Of a stretch of DNA of 62,665 nt, positions 1 to 7,970 are shown piece after piece. Below the pieces are notes generated by a model. It had not been told where the DNA came from, did not search any database, and saw only the letters and a program-made list of their open reading frames with translations. Within the stretch, counting starts at the first letter, position 1. Every line of letters starts with the position of its first letter. The stretch lies in assembly GCA_015487695.1 (NCBI GenBank), contig WFPF01000110.1, positions 1-62,665 on the forward strand, read 5' to 3'. A program made the translations under genes and the position numbers. Origin of the DNA: Chitinophagales bacterium (GTDB taxonomy: Bacteria; Bacteroidota; Bacteroidia; Chitinophagales; S012-47).

Positions 1-1786
1 AAAGGCGGATGCGGAAGCTTTTCAGTCCCTCGTCATCCAGTTGCAGCATGGGCGCCTCGTGGTAAAATTTATTATAACTTTTTGCCAGTGTAAATACGTA
101 ATTGGCTATTTGCGAAGGATCGTAAGTGGTGGCCGCTTCGCTGATCACATCACCGTAGCGGTTGATGTGGATAAGCAATTCCCGCTCTAAATCCAATACC
201 GACTTATTCAGATTACAAGTTCTATTATTATTGTCTTCAACCCTTTTTTTAAACTCATCATAATTGTGCTCTAACATCCCATCTGCATCTATATATAATC
301 TATTCCATTTGCGCAACACCGAGCGGATGCGGGCATGGGTATATTGAATAAAGGGGCCCGTATCGCCCTGAAACTCTATGGATGCCAGCGGGTCGAAGAG
401 GATACGCTTTTTGGCATTGACCCTTAGCAGGAAATATTTCAGTGCCCCCAGCCCCAACATGCGATAGAGCTTTTCTTTACCGCTTTCGTCCATCCCTTCG
501 AGTTTTCCCAGTTTCTCGGAGTTCTCGCGGGCAATGGATATCATGCGTTCGTAAAGGTCATCGGCATCCACGGTCGTTCCTTCGCGTGATTTCATTTTGC
601 CCGTGGGCAGGTCGACCATGCCGTAGGAAAGATGATAAATTCCTTCCCAATAGGGCATGCCCAGCTTTTTGAGCGTGAGCCGCAGGGCCTTGAAGTGATA
701 ATCCTGCTCATTCGCAACGGTATAGACAGAACGGTCCATGTGATAATCTTCCCAGCGTGCTTCGGCCGTCCCGAGGTCCTGGGTGAGATACACCGAGGTG
801 CCGTCTCTGCGGATGAGCAGCTTTTCGTCCAGCCCTTCATTGCTCAGGTCGATCCACACCGAGCCGTCTTCTTTTCGGTAGCAGACACCCTTTTCGAGGC
901 CTTCCAGCACCATCTCCTTGCCTTTCAGGTAGGTTTGCGACTCGAAGTAGTCCTTTTCAAAATCAACACCCAGCTTGCGATAGGTCTCTTCAAAACCTTT
1001 ATAAACCCAGCCGTTCATGGTTTTCCACAGTTTCAGCGTTTCCTCATCACCGGCTTCCCACTTGCGAAGCATCTCGCGCGCTTCCTTCATCACGGGAGCT
1101 TCCTCTGCCGCTTTTTCGGCATCCATGCCTTTGGCTTTCAGTGCCTTGGTCTGTTCGCGGTGCATGCGGGCAAATTCCACATAGAAATGACCTACGAAAT
1201 GGTCTCCTTTCTCGCCCGCTTCCTCCGGTGTCTGTCCCTTGCCAAGATGCAGCCAGGCCACCATCGACTTGCAGATGGCTATGCCGCGGTCGTTGTAGAT
1301 ATTCACTTTATGCACTTCCTCTCCGGCCGCTTTCAGGATATTGGCCATCGAATATCCAATGACCATATTGCGTACATGTCCCAGATGCAGCGGCTTGTTG
1401 GTATTGGGCCCGCAGTATTCCAGCACGGTGCGTGTGCTCCTGTTCTCTCCGGCAGCCGGCAGGCCCTCACCAAGGCCCGCAAGATTGGCCACCCAATAGC
1501 TGTCACTCAGCCTGAGGTTGAGAAATCCCTTAACCACATTGAAACGCTCCACAGCCGGGAAAAGATCGCGAATCTTCTCACCCAGTTCGCGGGCCGTTTC
1601 TACGGGTCCCTTGCGCGAATATCGTGTAAAGGGAAAGACCACCACCGTCAGGTCTCCTTCAAATTCTTTGCGCGTCACCTGTACCAATATATCGCTGAGC
1701 TCCAGGGCTTGTCCGTAGAGCTGCAAAACGGCCTCACGTGTATATTCTTTCAGTTCGTTAAAGGGATTTGACATCTGACTCTTCAT
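1..1786 (-). CDS. argS: Arginyl-tRNA synthetase, C-terminal end cut off by window edge
   Basis: Class I aminoacyl-tRNA synthetase that charges tRNA-Arg with arginine in the cytoplasm. The reading frame stays open to base 1 and gives about 595 residues. An N-terminal additional domain (about residues 1-110) is followed by the HIGH motif as HLGH (about 134-137, in NKPLHLGHVRN). The KMSKS-equivalent is KMKSREGT near residue 395, the form usual for ArgRS. The anticodon-binding helical domain follows and only the last few dozen residues should be missing. The start chosen is ATG at 1786, with a second in-frame ATG at 1774. A TAnnTTTG element lies 18 nt upstream. The gene is divergent from the DUF1573 gene. 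A long opposite-strand ORF inside it is a shadow. Confidence 0.96.
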   Translation of the reverse strand, partial: MKSQMSNPFNELKEYTREAVLQLYGQALELSDILVQVTRKEFEGDLTVVVFPFTRYSRKGPVETARELGEKIRDLFPAVERFNVVKGFLNLRLSDSYWVANLAGLGEGLPAAGENRSTRTVLEYCGPNTNKPLHLGHVRNMVIGYSMANILKAAGEEVHKVNIYNDRGIAICKSMVAWLHLGKGQTPEEAGEKGDHFVGHFYVEFARMHREQTKALKAKGMDAEKAAEEAPVMKEAREMLRKWEAGDEETLKLWKTMNGWVYKGFEETYRKLGVDFEKDYFESQTYLKGKEMVLEGLEKGVCYRKEDGSVWIDLSNEGLDEKLLIRRDGTSVYLTQDLGTAEARWEDYHMDRSVYTVANEQDYHFKALRLTLKKLGMPYWEGIYHLSYGMVDLPTGKMKSREGTTVDADDLYERMISIARENSEKLGKLEGMDESGKEKLYRMLGLGALKYFLLRVNAKKRILFDPLASIEFQGDTGPFIQYTHARIRSVLRKWNRLYIDADGMLEHNYDEFKKRVEDNNNRTCNLNKSVLDLERELLIHINRYGDVISEAATTYDPSQIANYVFTLAKSYNKFYHEAPMLQLDDEGLKSFRIRL

Positions 1787-1804
1787 CGTTTTTATTTGAA
1801 TCAG

Positions 1805-1812
1805 CAAAGTTA
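1805..1812 (-). promoter_or_regulatory. -7 promoter element for argS
   Basis: Reading the minus strand gives TAACTTTG followed by C, an exact match to the Bacteroidota -7 consensus TAnnTTTG, 18 nt before the argS ATG. No clear TTTG -33 element is seen upstream. Confidence 0.5.
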
Positions 1813-1999
1813 GCATTTTCGACTGCTTCCCGGCCCTGCTTTACGGAACTTTCGGACGTCCGTGCGAATTTGCATTCCGTATGAAGCCATGGATCAGACC
1901 TCTTTTGTTAATCACTTGTTAAAGATTTTACAAAAGTGTGATCCGGCACTATTTTTAGGCTGTCAAACAGAAATCTTAAACCAAAAAATCGATAGCATT

Positions 2000-2452
2000 A
2001 TGAAGAAAGTACTGACCCTTCTGGCAATCTTTTCACTTTTTGCCACCTCAAGCGTTTTTGCCCAGAATACGGATCCCGAGTCTGCTGACGGACCCAAAAT
2101 GGAAGTAAGCGAAACGACTTTCAATTTCGGCAAAATACCTCAGGGCATACCGGCCAAACACAAATTTGAAATCACAAACATTGGCAACGAACCGCTCATC
2201 ATTCAGAACGTACAAAAAGTATGTGGATGTACGGTAACGAGCTGGACCAAAGACCCCATCATGCCGGGTGAAAAAGGATACGTCACGGCTCAGTACAATG
2301 CGGCACGCATGGGCAATTTCAAAAAGCCCATTACCGTGGTTTCCAATGCCGTCAACTCTCCGATGCGCCTCTACTTCCAGGGTGAAGTGGTTAAAAAAGA
2401 GGACCTCGAAGGAGCTCCTAAAAATGAAAACGTAATCAACCAGGACAAATAG
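2000..2452 (+). CDS. DUF1573 domain secreted/periplasmic protein
   Basis: A 150-residue exported protein of the DUF1573 family, abundant in Bacteroidota and of unknown exact role. The start at 2000 gives a clean signal peptide (Lys-Lys, hydrophobic stretch, cut after VFAQ at about residue 22). The upstream in-frame ATG at 1862 would bury it and was rejected. The body is one immunoglobulin-like beta domain with the family pattern FNFGKI, EITNIGNEPL and VCGCT, followed by a PGEKG turn. The KVCGC cysteine pair is typical of the family. The gene stands alone, divergent from argS, and ends in a strong terminator. Confidence 0.88.
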   Translation: MKKVLTLLAIFSLFATSSVFAQNTDPESADGPKMEVSETTFNFGKIPQGIPAKHKFEITNIGNEPLIIQNVQKVCGCTVTSWTKDPIMPGEKGYVTAQYNAARMGNFKKPITVVSNAVNSPMRLYFQGEVVKKEDLEGAPKNENVINQDK

Positions 2453-2475
2453 GAAGCTTTTCATGGGATATATAA

Positions 2476-2510
2476 AGGGGCTGTCTGCATTGCAGGCAGC
2501 CTCTTTTTTA
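2476..2510 (+). terminator. Rho-independent terminator after DUF1573 gene
   Basis: A 13-bp stem (AGGGGCTGTCTGC paired with GCAGGCAGCCTCT, two G-U pairs) with a 3-nt ATT loop is followed by a run of T. It starts 23 nt after the DUF1573 stop. Confidence 0.85.
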
Positions 2511-2640
2511 GTGCTTAACCGGTCGTAGTCTCTCTGCTCACCGTTCCTTCTTTCCGGGCTGATCTTTCACCGCTCCTCCGTGATGTTTCTGCACATTCGG
2601 TCTTTTGCATTAAGTTTACTTTGTCAAAAGAAGCGGATTC

Positions 2641-3909
2641 ATGAACATCAATCCCATCGTTCTGTCCATCCCGGTTTTTTTTGTGTTGATTGGTATTGAA
2701 CTGCTCTTTGAACACTTCAGCCGCAAGAAAAACTACCGCCTTCCCGATGCCCTCAGCAATCTCAGTTGCGGCATTACCCAGCAGGTATCGGGGGTCTTTC
2801 TGAAACTTTTCGGCATCGGCCTCTACGTGTTGGTCTATGAATACCTGCGCATCTGGCAGATACCATCCAATGCCTACAGTTTTGCACTGCTTTTCATACT
2901 GGTAGATCTCGCCTACTACTGGGCCCATCGCATGAGCCACGAGATCAATCTTTTCTGGAGTGCCCACGTGGTGCATCATCAGAGCGAAGATTACAATCTC
3001 ACCGTGGCACTGAGGCAGAGCTCGCTTCAGGTCCTCTGGACCTCCGTATTTTACCTTCCGCTTGCCCTTGCCGGTTTCGATCCCTTTGATTTTCTGCTGG
3101 CCGCTGCCTTTACCACCCTCTACCAGTTTTGGGTGCACACACAACATATCGGCAGGCTGGGCTGGCTGGAATACCTCCTGGTAACCCCCTCGCTCCACCG
3201 CGTACACCACGGCCGCGATCCCAAATATATCGACAAGAATCACGGAGGCGTCTTTATTATCTGGGACATGCTCTTCGGCAGCTATCAAAAAGAGGAAGAG
3301 CCCCCTGTCTACGGCATCACTACCCCGCTGCACAGCTGGGACCCCATACGTGCCAATTTCAGCCACCTTGCCCTCATGTGGAAAGAGCTGCGGCAGATTC
3401 CCCGCTGGAGTGACCGCCTGCGATACCTCTTCTACAAACCCGGCTGGCTGCCCGATTATATGGGTGGCTACCGTCCCCCTCCGGCCGTTAACCGGAAAGA
3501 GTATTCCAAATTCGATACGCCCGTACCCAAAAAGATAAAAATCTATGTGCTCTTGCAGTATCCCCTGCTGACGGGCCTTGCGGCCGGCTTTCTCTACTAC
3601 GAGGGCAGTCTGGATATGCCTGTTAAGGTCGGGATCGCCCTGCTCATTGCCTTTGCAGTGCTGAGCATCGGCCGCCTGCTCGAACGGCAGCCCCATGCCG
3701 GACGTGTCGAGCTTCTGAGATTGGCAGCCTTTGCCCTGATGGCTGCCTGGCTGGGCCTGGCAGGCGATTGGCCACCCGTTGTCTTCTATGCAGGTGCAGC
3801 CTATTCCTTGCTCTCTGCATTAATGATATTCTTCATTCTCAGGGCAGAAAAGAAAGAACGGCTGACGGACGGGTATTTCTTCCGGGAAGAAGAGAGCAGG
3901 AAAGCCTAA
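2641..3909 (+). CDS. Membrane fatty acid hydroxylase superfamily protein, alkylglycerol monooxygenase-like
   Basis: A 422-residue integral membrane di-iron oxygenase of the sterol desaturase/fatty acid hydroxylase superfamily. The histidine clusters are HRMSH (about 96), HVVHH (about 109) and HRVHH (about 186), embedded in several hydrophobic segments. The stretch after the last box (YIDKN, FIIWD, LFGSY, YGITTP) is the pattern I associate with alkylglycerol monooxygenase (AGMO/TMEM195), which cleaves ether lipids using tetrahydrobiopterin. Residues about 300-405 add further membrane helices with SIGRLLERQP, also reminiscent of the AGMO C-terminus. The shorter paralogue at 27528-28385 lacks this part. 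The superfamily is certain; the substrate is inferred. The usual database label would be sterol desaturase family protein. Confidence 0.88.
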   Translation: MNINPIVLSIPVFFVLIGIELLFEHFSRKKNYRLPDALSNLSCGITQQVSGVFLKLFGIGLYVLVYEYLRIWQIPSNAYSFALLFILVDLAYYWAHRMSHEINLFWSAHVVHHQSEDYNLTVALRQSSLQVLWTSVFYLPLALAGFDPFDFLLAAAFTTLYQFWVHTQHIGRLGWLEYLLVTPSLHRVHHGRDPKYIDKNHGGVFIIWDMLFGSYQKEEEPPVYGITTPLHSWDPIRANFSHLALMWKELRQIPRWSDRLRYLFYKPGWLPDYMGGYRPPPAVNRKEYSKFDTPVPKKIKIYVLLQYPLLTGLAAGFLYYEGSLDMPVKVGIALLIAFAVLSIGRLLERQPHAGRVELLRLAAFALMAAWLGLAGDWPPVVFYAGAAYSLLSALMIFFILRAEKKERLTDGYFFREEESRKA

Positions 3910-3964
3910 ACGGAATGCCACGTGAGAAGGAAAGTTAAAAAGGAAAAGTAAGCCATCAAATTTC

Positions 3965-3972
3965 TATTTTTG
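3965..3972 (+). promoter_or_regulatory. -7 promoter element, 4 nt before aminotransferase ATG
   Basis: TATTTTTG followed by CGCC and then ATG. This is an exact TAnnTTTG match. A transcript started from it would begin at or within a base or two of the ATG, so the mRNA is predicted to be leaderless. No Shine-Dalgarno-like sequence could fit between the element and the start codon. Confidence 0.55.
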
Positions 3973-3976
3973 CGCC

Positions 3977-5173
3977 ATGCCGAAACTATCACTGCGCGGG
4001 CACGATATGCCTGCCTCTCCCATAAGAAAGCTCGTCCCCTATGCCGATGAGGCAAAAAAGAGAGGGACCCGGGTATATCACCTCAACATCGGGCAGCCCG
4101 ACATTGAAACACCGGAAACGGCCCTGCAGGCCATCCGCAAGCTTGATCGCAGGGTGATCGAATACAGCCCCTCCAACGGATACGCCTCATATCGCGAGAA
4201 ACTTAGCGGCTATTACGCGCGTTTCGGGCTGGAGGTCAGCCCTGATGAGATCCTCATTACGACCGGGGGTTCGGAGGCGATTCTCTTCGGACTTTTATCC
4301 TGCCTCGATCCGGGCGATGAGGTGATCATTCCGGAGCCCTTTTATGCCAATTACAACGGCTTTGCCACTGCCGGCAACATCCGGGTGAGGCCCGTCACGG
4401 CCCGCATCGAAGACGGATTTTCCCTGCCTTCGGTTTCGGACTTCGAAGCACTGATCAACGAACGAAGCAAAGCCATTATCATTTGCAACCCCAACAATCC
4501 CACGGGCTACATCTACTCGGACGAGGAGCTGGAATCGCTGCGCAAACTCATTCTGAAGTACGACCTTTTTCTTTTTGCCGATGAAGTCTACCGCGAATTT
4601 GCCTATGACGGGCAGGTGCATAAGTCGGTATTGGAGCTGGAAGGCTGCGAAGATCACGTGGTGATGGTCGATTCCATCAGCAAGCGCTACAGTGCCTGCG
4701 GAGCGCGCGTAGGGGCCCTGGTGACAAAAAACCGGGCCCTCTACAACACGGCCATGAAATTTGCCCAGGCACGCCTGAGTCCGCCCACCCTTGGTCAGGT
4801 ACTGGCCGAGGCAGCCGTGGATACGGATGATCGTTATTTTCAAAAAGTGAATGCCGAATATGTGCAGCGGAGGAATGTAGTAGTCGAAGCGCTCAACCGC
4901 ATGGAAGGTGTGGTCTGCCCCAATCCCCGGGGAGCTTTTTATGCCATGGCGCAGTTGCCGGTAGACGACAGCGACCGCTTCTGCCGCTGGCTGCTCGAGT
5001 CATTTTCTTACGAAGGCGAGACCGTCATGCTGGCCCCGGCATCCGGTTTTTATTTCAACAGCGAGCTCGGCAGGAAGCAGGTACGCATTGCATATGTTCT
5101 CTGCGAAGAAGACCTGCGCAGAGCCCTGAAATGCCTTGAAATTGCATTGAAAGAATATCCGGGCCGCACCTAG
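3977..5173 (+). CDS. Class I/II PLP-dependent aminotransferase
   Basis: A 398-residue fold-type I aminotransferase of the aspartate aminotransferase class. Visible signatures are the N-terminal NIGQPDIETP segment (about 37-46), TTGGSEA (about 96-102), NPNNPTG (171-177), the FADEVY aspartate (about 200-205) and the PLP Schiff-base lysine in SISKRYSACGARVG (Lys about 236). The amino-acid substrate cannot be read from sequence. The gene is convergent with the saccharopine-dehydrogenase-like gene, with stops 7 nt apart. This allows, but does not prove, a role in lysine or 2-aminoadipate metabolism. Generic aspartate or aromatic aminotransferase activity is the alternative. Confidence 0.92.
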   Translation: MPKLSLRGHDMPASPIRKLVPYADEAKKRGTRVYHLNIGQPDIETPETALQAIRKLDRRVIEYSPSNGYASYREKLSGYYARFGLEVSPDEILITTGGSEAILFGLLSCLDPGDEVIIPEPFYANYNGFATAGNIRVRPVTARIEDGFSLPSVSDFEALINERSKAIIICNPNNPTGYIYSDEELESLRKLILKYDLFLFADEVYREFAYDGQVHKSVLELEGCEDHVVMVDSISKRYSACGARVGALVTKNRALYNTAMKFAQARLSPPTLGQVLAEAAVDTDDRYFQKVNAEYVQRRNVVVEALNRMEGVVCPNPRGAFYAMAQLPVDDSDRFCRWLLESFSYEGETVMLAPASGFYFNSELGRKQVRIAYVLCEEDLRRALKCLEIALKEYPGRT

Positions 5174-5179
5174 ACCCGC

Positions 5180-6379
5180 CTAATCGAGGTCTGCGACATA
5201 ATCTTCAAGATAGCTGTAATAGGAAGTCAGGCTGCCACCTGCGGCAATACTGGCCCGGTCGAGCATTTCACTTTTTGACTTCATCAGTTCCGGGATAACC
5301 TGCCCTATCAGCATAGACCCGAAATCTTCGGAGGCATCGCGGGGCAACTCATTGGGCAGATTGTCCACAGCCATCACATCCACCACATGATCGCTGTACG
5401 GAGCCTCTTCCTCACCTGTCATCGGGTTGTATCCGTAAACCGGATCTTCGATGGTACTCGGCCGGATGGTGGCCGGCACCGATCCGTTGATGTCGCAGGT
5501 AATATCTGCGATGGTGCGGATGCGAAATCCCGATTCACGCATTTCCTCGCGGGTAAAGAGCACCGGAGCCCTCGGGTCCCAGAACATGCCGTTGATCAGC
5601 ATATCCGCTGCACGTGTAAAGGGCCTGAACTTGCTTCGATAACCCACGGGGTCTTTGTAAAATTCACTGCTCCGGAAAGTCCCATCGGCTTTTTCATAGA
5701 GATCGGCAGAATGCAGCTGGGTGAAGACGGGATACTGAAATTCTTCTTCGATAAAGAGTTGGGGACTGACAGGATGAATGCGAAGGTATTCCAACACCTC
5801 GACCACACCCGAAGAAACCCTTCCTCCTCCCGTGACCACAATTTTGACAGGCGGCAGGGTATAGTGATTGTAAATGGCCTTCAGCTCGGCATAGTTGCGG
5901 GTCTTGTACACCCTCGGGAAATGAAATGCGCCCGTACGTTTGCCCCGGGCCATCAGGCCGTTGTGGGCGCCCACTATGCCTGCCCAGCGGCCGAATGCGA
6001 TGATGCGCTCTCCGTTGGCATCGCGCAGGCACTCGTAGTCGATGAGGCGGATCTTCTTTTCGAGGATGCTGCGCAGCAAGCTGCGGTTGTAAGGTTGTTT
6101 CTTGATGGTGTGCGAAAAGAAAAAGTAGCTTTTTCCGGGTATCAACCGGTCAATGGGCACCTCCTTGACCCCGAATAATATCTCGCGATCACCCATATCT
6201 TCGACCACGGGAATCCCCATCTCGCGGTATTCATCATCCGTAAAACATCGATCGGGGGAGGACTGCACGGCAATATCAAGTCCGGCATATTCATTCATCA
6301 GGGCTTTGCATTGCATGGGCGTAAGCGGGACCCGCGTGTCGGGGGGTATTTTGCCTTCCCGGATGATACCTATCTTCAT
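5180..6379 (-). CDS. Saccharopine dehydrogenase (lysine-forming)-like / alanine dehydrogenase-PNT N-domain oxidoreductase
   Basis: A 399-residue NAD(P)-dependent oxidoreductase of the Lys1-like/alanine dehydrogenase superfamily. The N-terminal domain starts KIGIIREGKIPPDTRVPLTP and carries the expected catalytic pair: a lysine in VKEVP (about 72) and a histidine in FFSHTIKKQ (about 90). The Rossmann nucleotide loop is VVTGGGRVSSG (about 181-191). The most likely reaction is interconversion of lysine plus 2-oxoglutarate with saccharopine. The length matches single-domain Lys1 enzymes rather than the fused animal enzyme. A -7 element lies upstream. No separate glutamate-forming saccharopine reductase is seen in this window. 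Confidence 0.8.
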   Translation of the reverse strand: MKIGIIREGKIPPDTRVPLTPMQCKALMNEYAGLDIAVQSSPDRCFTDDEYREMGIPVVEDMGDREILFGVKEVPIDRLIPGKSYFFFSHTIKKQPYNRSLLRSILEKKIRLIDYECLRDANGERIIAFGRWAGIVGAHNGLMARGKRTGAFHFPRVYKTRNYAELKAIYNHYTLPPVKIVVTGGGRVSSGVVEVLEYLRIHPVSPQLFIEEEFQYPVFTQLHSADLYEKADGTFRSSEFYKDPVGYRSKFRPFTRAADMLINGMFWDPRAPVLFTREEMRESGFRIRTIADITCDINGSVPATIRPSTIEDPVYGYNPMTGEEEAPYSDHVVDVMAVDNLPNELPRDASEDFGSMLIGQVIPELMKSKSEMLDRASIAAGGSLTSYYSYLEDYVADLD

Positions 6380-6403
6380 ATTGCTTCTTTTGATTAAGAG
6401 CTA

Positions 6404-6411
6404 CAAATTTA
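6404..6411 (-). promoter_or_regulatory. -7 promoter element for saccharopine dehydrogenase-like gene
   Basis: TAAATTTG on the minus strand, an exact TAnnTTTG match, ends 24 nt before the ATG at 6379. It implies a leader of about 20 nt. Confidence 0.45.
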
Positions 6412-6495
6412 GCTCATGAAGCAGGCATTTTTTATCCTGGCGGAAAAAAGCCAGTGCCGGAGCAGACACTGCAGGCATACATCGCCCGGGCGATG

Positions 6496-6503
6496 TACCT
6501 TTG
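6496..6503 (+). promoter_or_regulatory. -7 promoter element, 4 nt before esterase ATG
   Basis: TACCTTTG then CCCT then ATG at 6508. The match to TAnnTTTG is exact and the spacing to ATG equals that of the aminotransferase and of the TPR gene at 28475. A leaderless transcript is predicted. Confidence 0.55.
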
Positions 6504-6507
6504 CCCT

Positions 6508-7899
6508 ATGAAAATATTTTCTCTCCTTTTTCTGCTTCTCTTTGCCGCACGCTCCGAGGCCCAGGTCACCTTTATCGTTGATCAGTTGCCGGCTTCCACA
6601 CCGGCCGGAACCAGCATTTATATTGCTGGCAATTTCAACAACTGGAACCCCGGACTTCCGGCTTACAAATTGCAGGCCGACAGCCTCGGCCGCCACCTGA
6701 TTCGGCTGAACCTGGCAGACGGAGCCATTGAGTTTAAGTTTACCCGCGGCAGCTGGGCGAGTGTGGAAGGAAGTGCCTCGGGCGGCTATATTCCCAACCG
6801 CAAAGCCAGCGTAAAGTCGGGAGACACCCTGTACCTGCAAATTGCAGGATGGGAAAACAACACGGGCGGACAATCCACGGCTGCATGGAATGTGAGCGTG
6901 CTGACGGATTCTTTCTACATGCCCCAGCTGAAACGCTTCAGGCGCATATGGGTTTATCTGCCTCCTGATTACGACAGCAGCCATCGTTCGTACCCGGTGC
7001 TTTATATGCATGACGGGCAAAACCTCTTCGACCGCATGAGCAGCTTTCTGGAAGAATGGAAAGTGGATGAACGGCTCAACAATCTTTTCGCCAATGGCGA
7101 CCCGGGCATTATTGTGGTCGGCATCGACAATGGCGGAAGCAGGCGCCTCGATGAATATTCCCCCTGGAAAAACAAACAGTACGGTGGCGGAGAAGGCGAA
7201 GCTTACATGGATTTTATTGTAAATACTCTCAGGCCCCGCATCGACTCACTCTATCGCAGCCAGAAAGGGCCGCAAAATACGGGCATCATGGGCAGCTCAA
7301 TGGGCGGACTGATTTCTCTCTATGGCGGATTAAGTTACCCGGATGTTTTCGGAAGGATCGGTGTTTTCAGCCCTTCCCTCTGGTTTTCAGATAAGGTCTG
7401 GGACTGGATGGACACGCTGCAACCGGGCGACTCCACCCGCATCTACCTGCTGGCAGGCGGGCAGGAAAGTCTTTCCATGCTCGAAAATCTTCGTAAATGC
7501 GACAGTGTATTGCTCAGCCGCGGCATGGCGCGGGAGCGGCTTGGCTTCAGGATCGAAGCGAACGGCACACACTCCGAGACTTTCTGGGGGCCGGCCTTCC
7601 CGGCAGCTTATTCCTTTTTGTTTGCCCCCGAAAGCACCAGCGGCATCGAAGCGCGGTATTCAAATACAAAGCTGCATCTCTATCCCAATCCGGCCGGTGA
7701 TTACCTCGAATTCGATCTCCCGCTACCCGGCAGCGATTCACTCAGTATTGTAGTGTATAATGCGAAAGGAGAAGCCGTGCTGCAATTGACACAGCGCAGC
7801 GCTGAGCGAATCGACATCCACCAACTCCCCAGCGGCCTCTATTACCTGCTTCTTGTTTCGGGGCCCAATACCTTTTGGGGCCGGTTTATGAAACAATAA
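6508..7899 (+). CDS. T9SS-exported esterase with N-terminal glycogen-binding-like domain
   Basis: A 463-residue secreted hydrolase. The ATG at 6508 gives a signal peptide ending ARSEAQ. An earlier in-frame ATG at 6454 was rejected because it places 18 extra residues before the signal and overlaps the -7 element. Residues about 20-110 resemble a CBM20/AMPK glycogen-binding domain (IYIAGNFNNWNP, EFKFTRGSW). Residues about 130-375 are an esterase D/Fes-type alpha/beta hydrolase with LYMHDGQNLFD, nucleophile motif GSSMGG (Ser about 263) and GTHSE (His about 354). Residues about 390-463 are a T9SS type A sorting domain (LYPNPAGDYLEF to WGRFMKQ). The domain order suggests an ester-removing enzyme brought to an alpha-glucan outside the cell. 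Confidence 0.88.
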   Translation: MKIFSLLFLLLFAARSEAQVTFIVDQLPASTPAGTSIYIAGNFNNWNPGLPAYKLQADSLGRHLIRLNLADGAIEFKFTRGSWASVEGSASGGYIPNRKASVKSGDTLYLQIAGWENNTGGQSTAAWNVSVLTDSFYMPQLKRFRRIWVYLPPDYDSSHRSYPVLYMHDGQNLFDRMSSFLEEWKVDERLNNLFANGDPGIIVVGIDNGGSRRLDEYSPWKNKQYGGGEGEAYMDFIVNTLRPRIDSLYRSQKGPQNTGIMGSSMGGLISLYGGLSYPDVFGRIGVFSPSLWFSDKVWDWMDTLQPGDSTRIYLLAGGQESLSMLENLRKCDSVLLSRGMARERLGFRIEANGTHSETFWGPAFPAAYSFLFAPESTSGIEARYSNTKLHLYPNPAGDYLEFDLPLPGSDSLSIVVYNAKGEAVLQLTQRSAERIDIHQLPSGLYYLLLVSGPNTFWGRFMKQ

Positions 7900-7947
7900 A
7901 TAACAGCCGCCCTCCCCCGCAGGCACTCGCTTCACAGATGAGGGAAG

Positions 7948-7970
7948 TGGAGCGGCCGAATGCTCCATTT
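7948..7970 (+). terminator. Weak hairpin between convergent esterase and amylase genes
   Basis: TGGAGC and GCTCCA form a 6-bp stem around an 8-nt loop, followed by a poor T run (TTTACC). It overlaps the stop of the convergent gene. It could end the esterase transcript but is not convincing. Confidence 0.28.

Noticed and set aside
632-1771. 379-codon plus-strand open frame inside argS
   Set aside because: The opposite frame shows intact HIGH and KMSKS-type motifs; the plus frame has no family resemblance.
2515-3696. 393-codon minus-strand frame opposite the AGMO-like gene
   Set aside because: The plus strand contains the three histidine boxes; the minus frame lacks any motif and overlaps the upstream terminator region.
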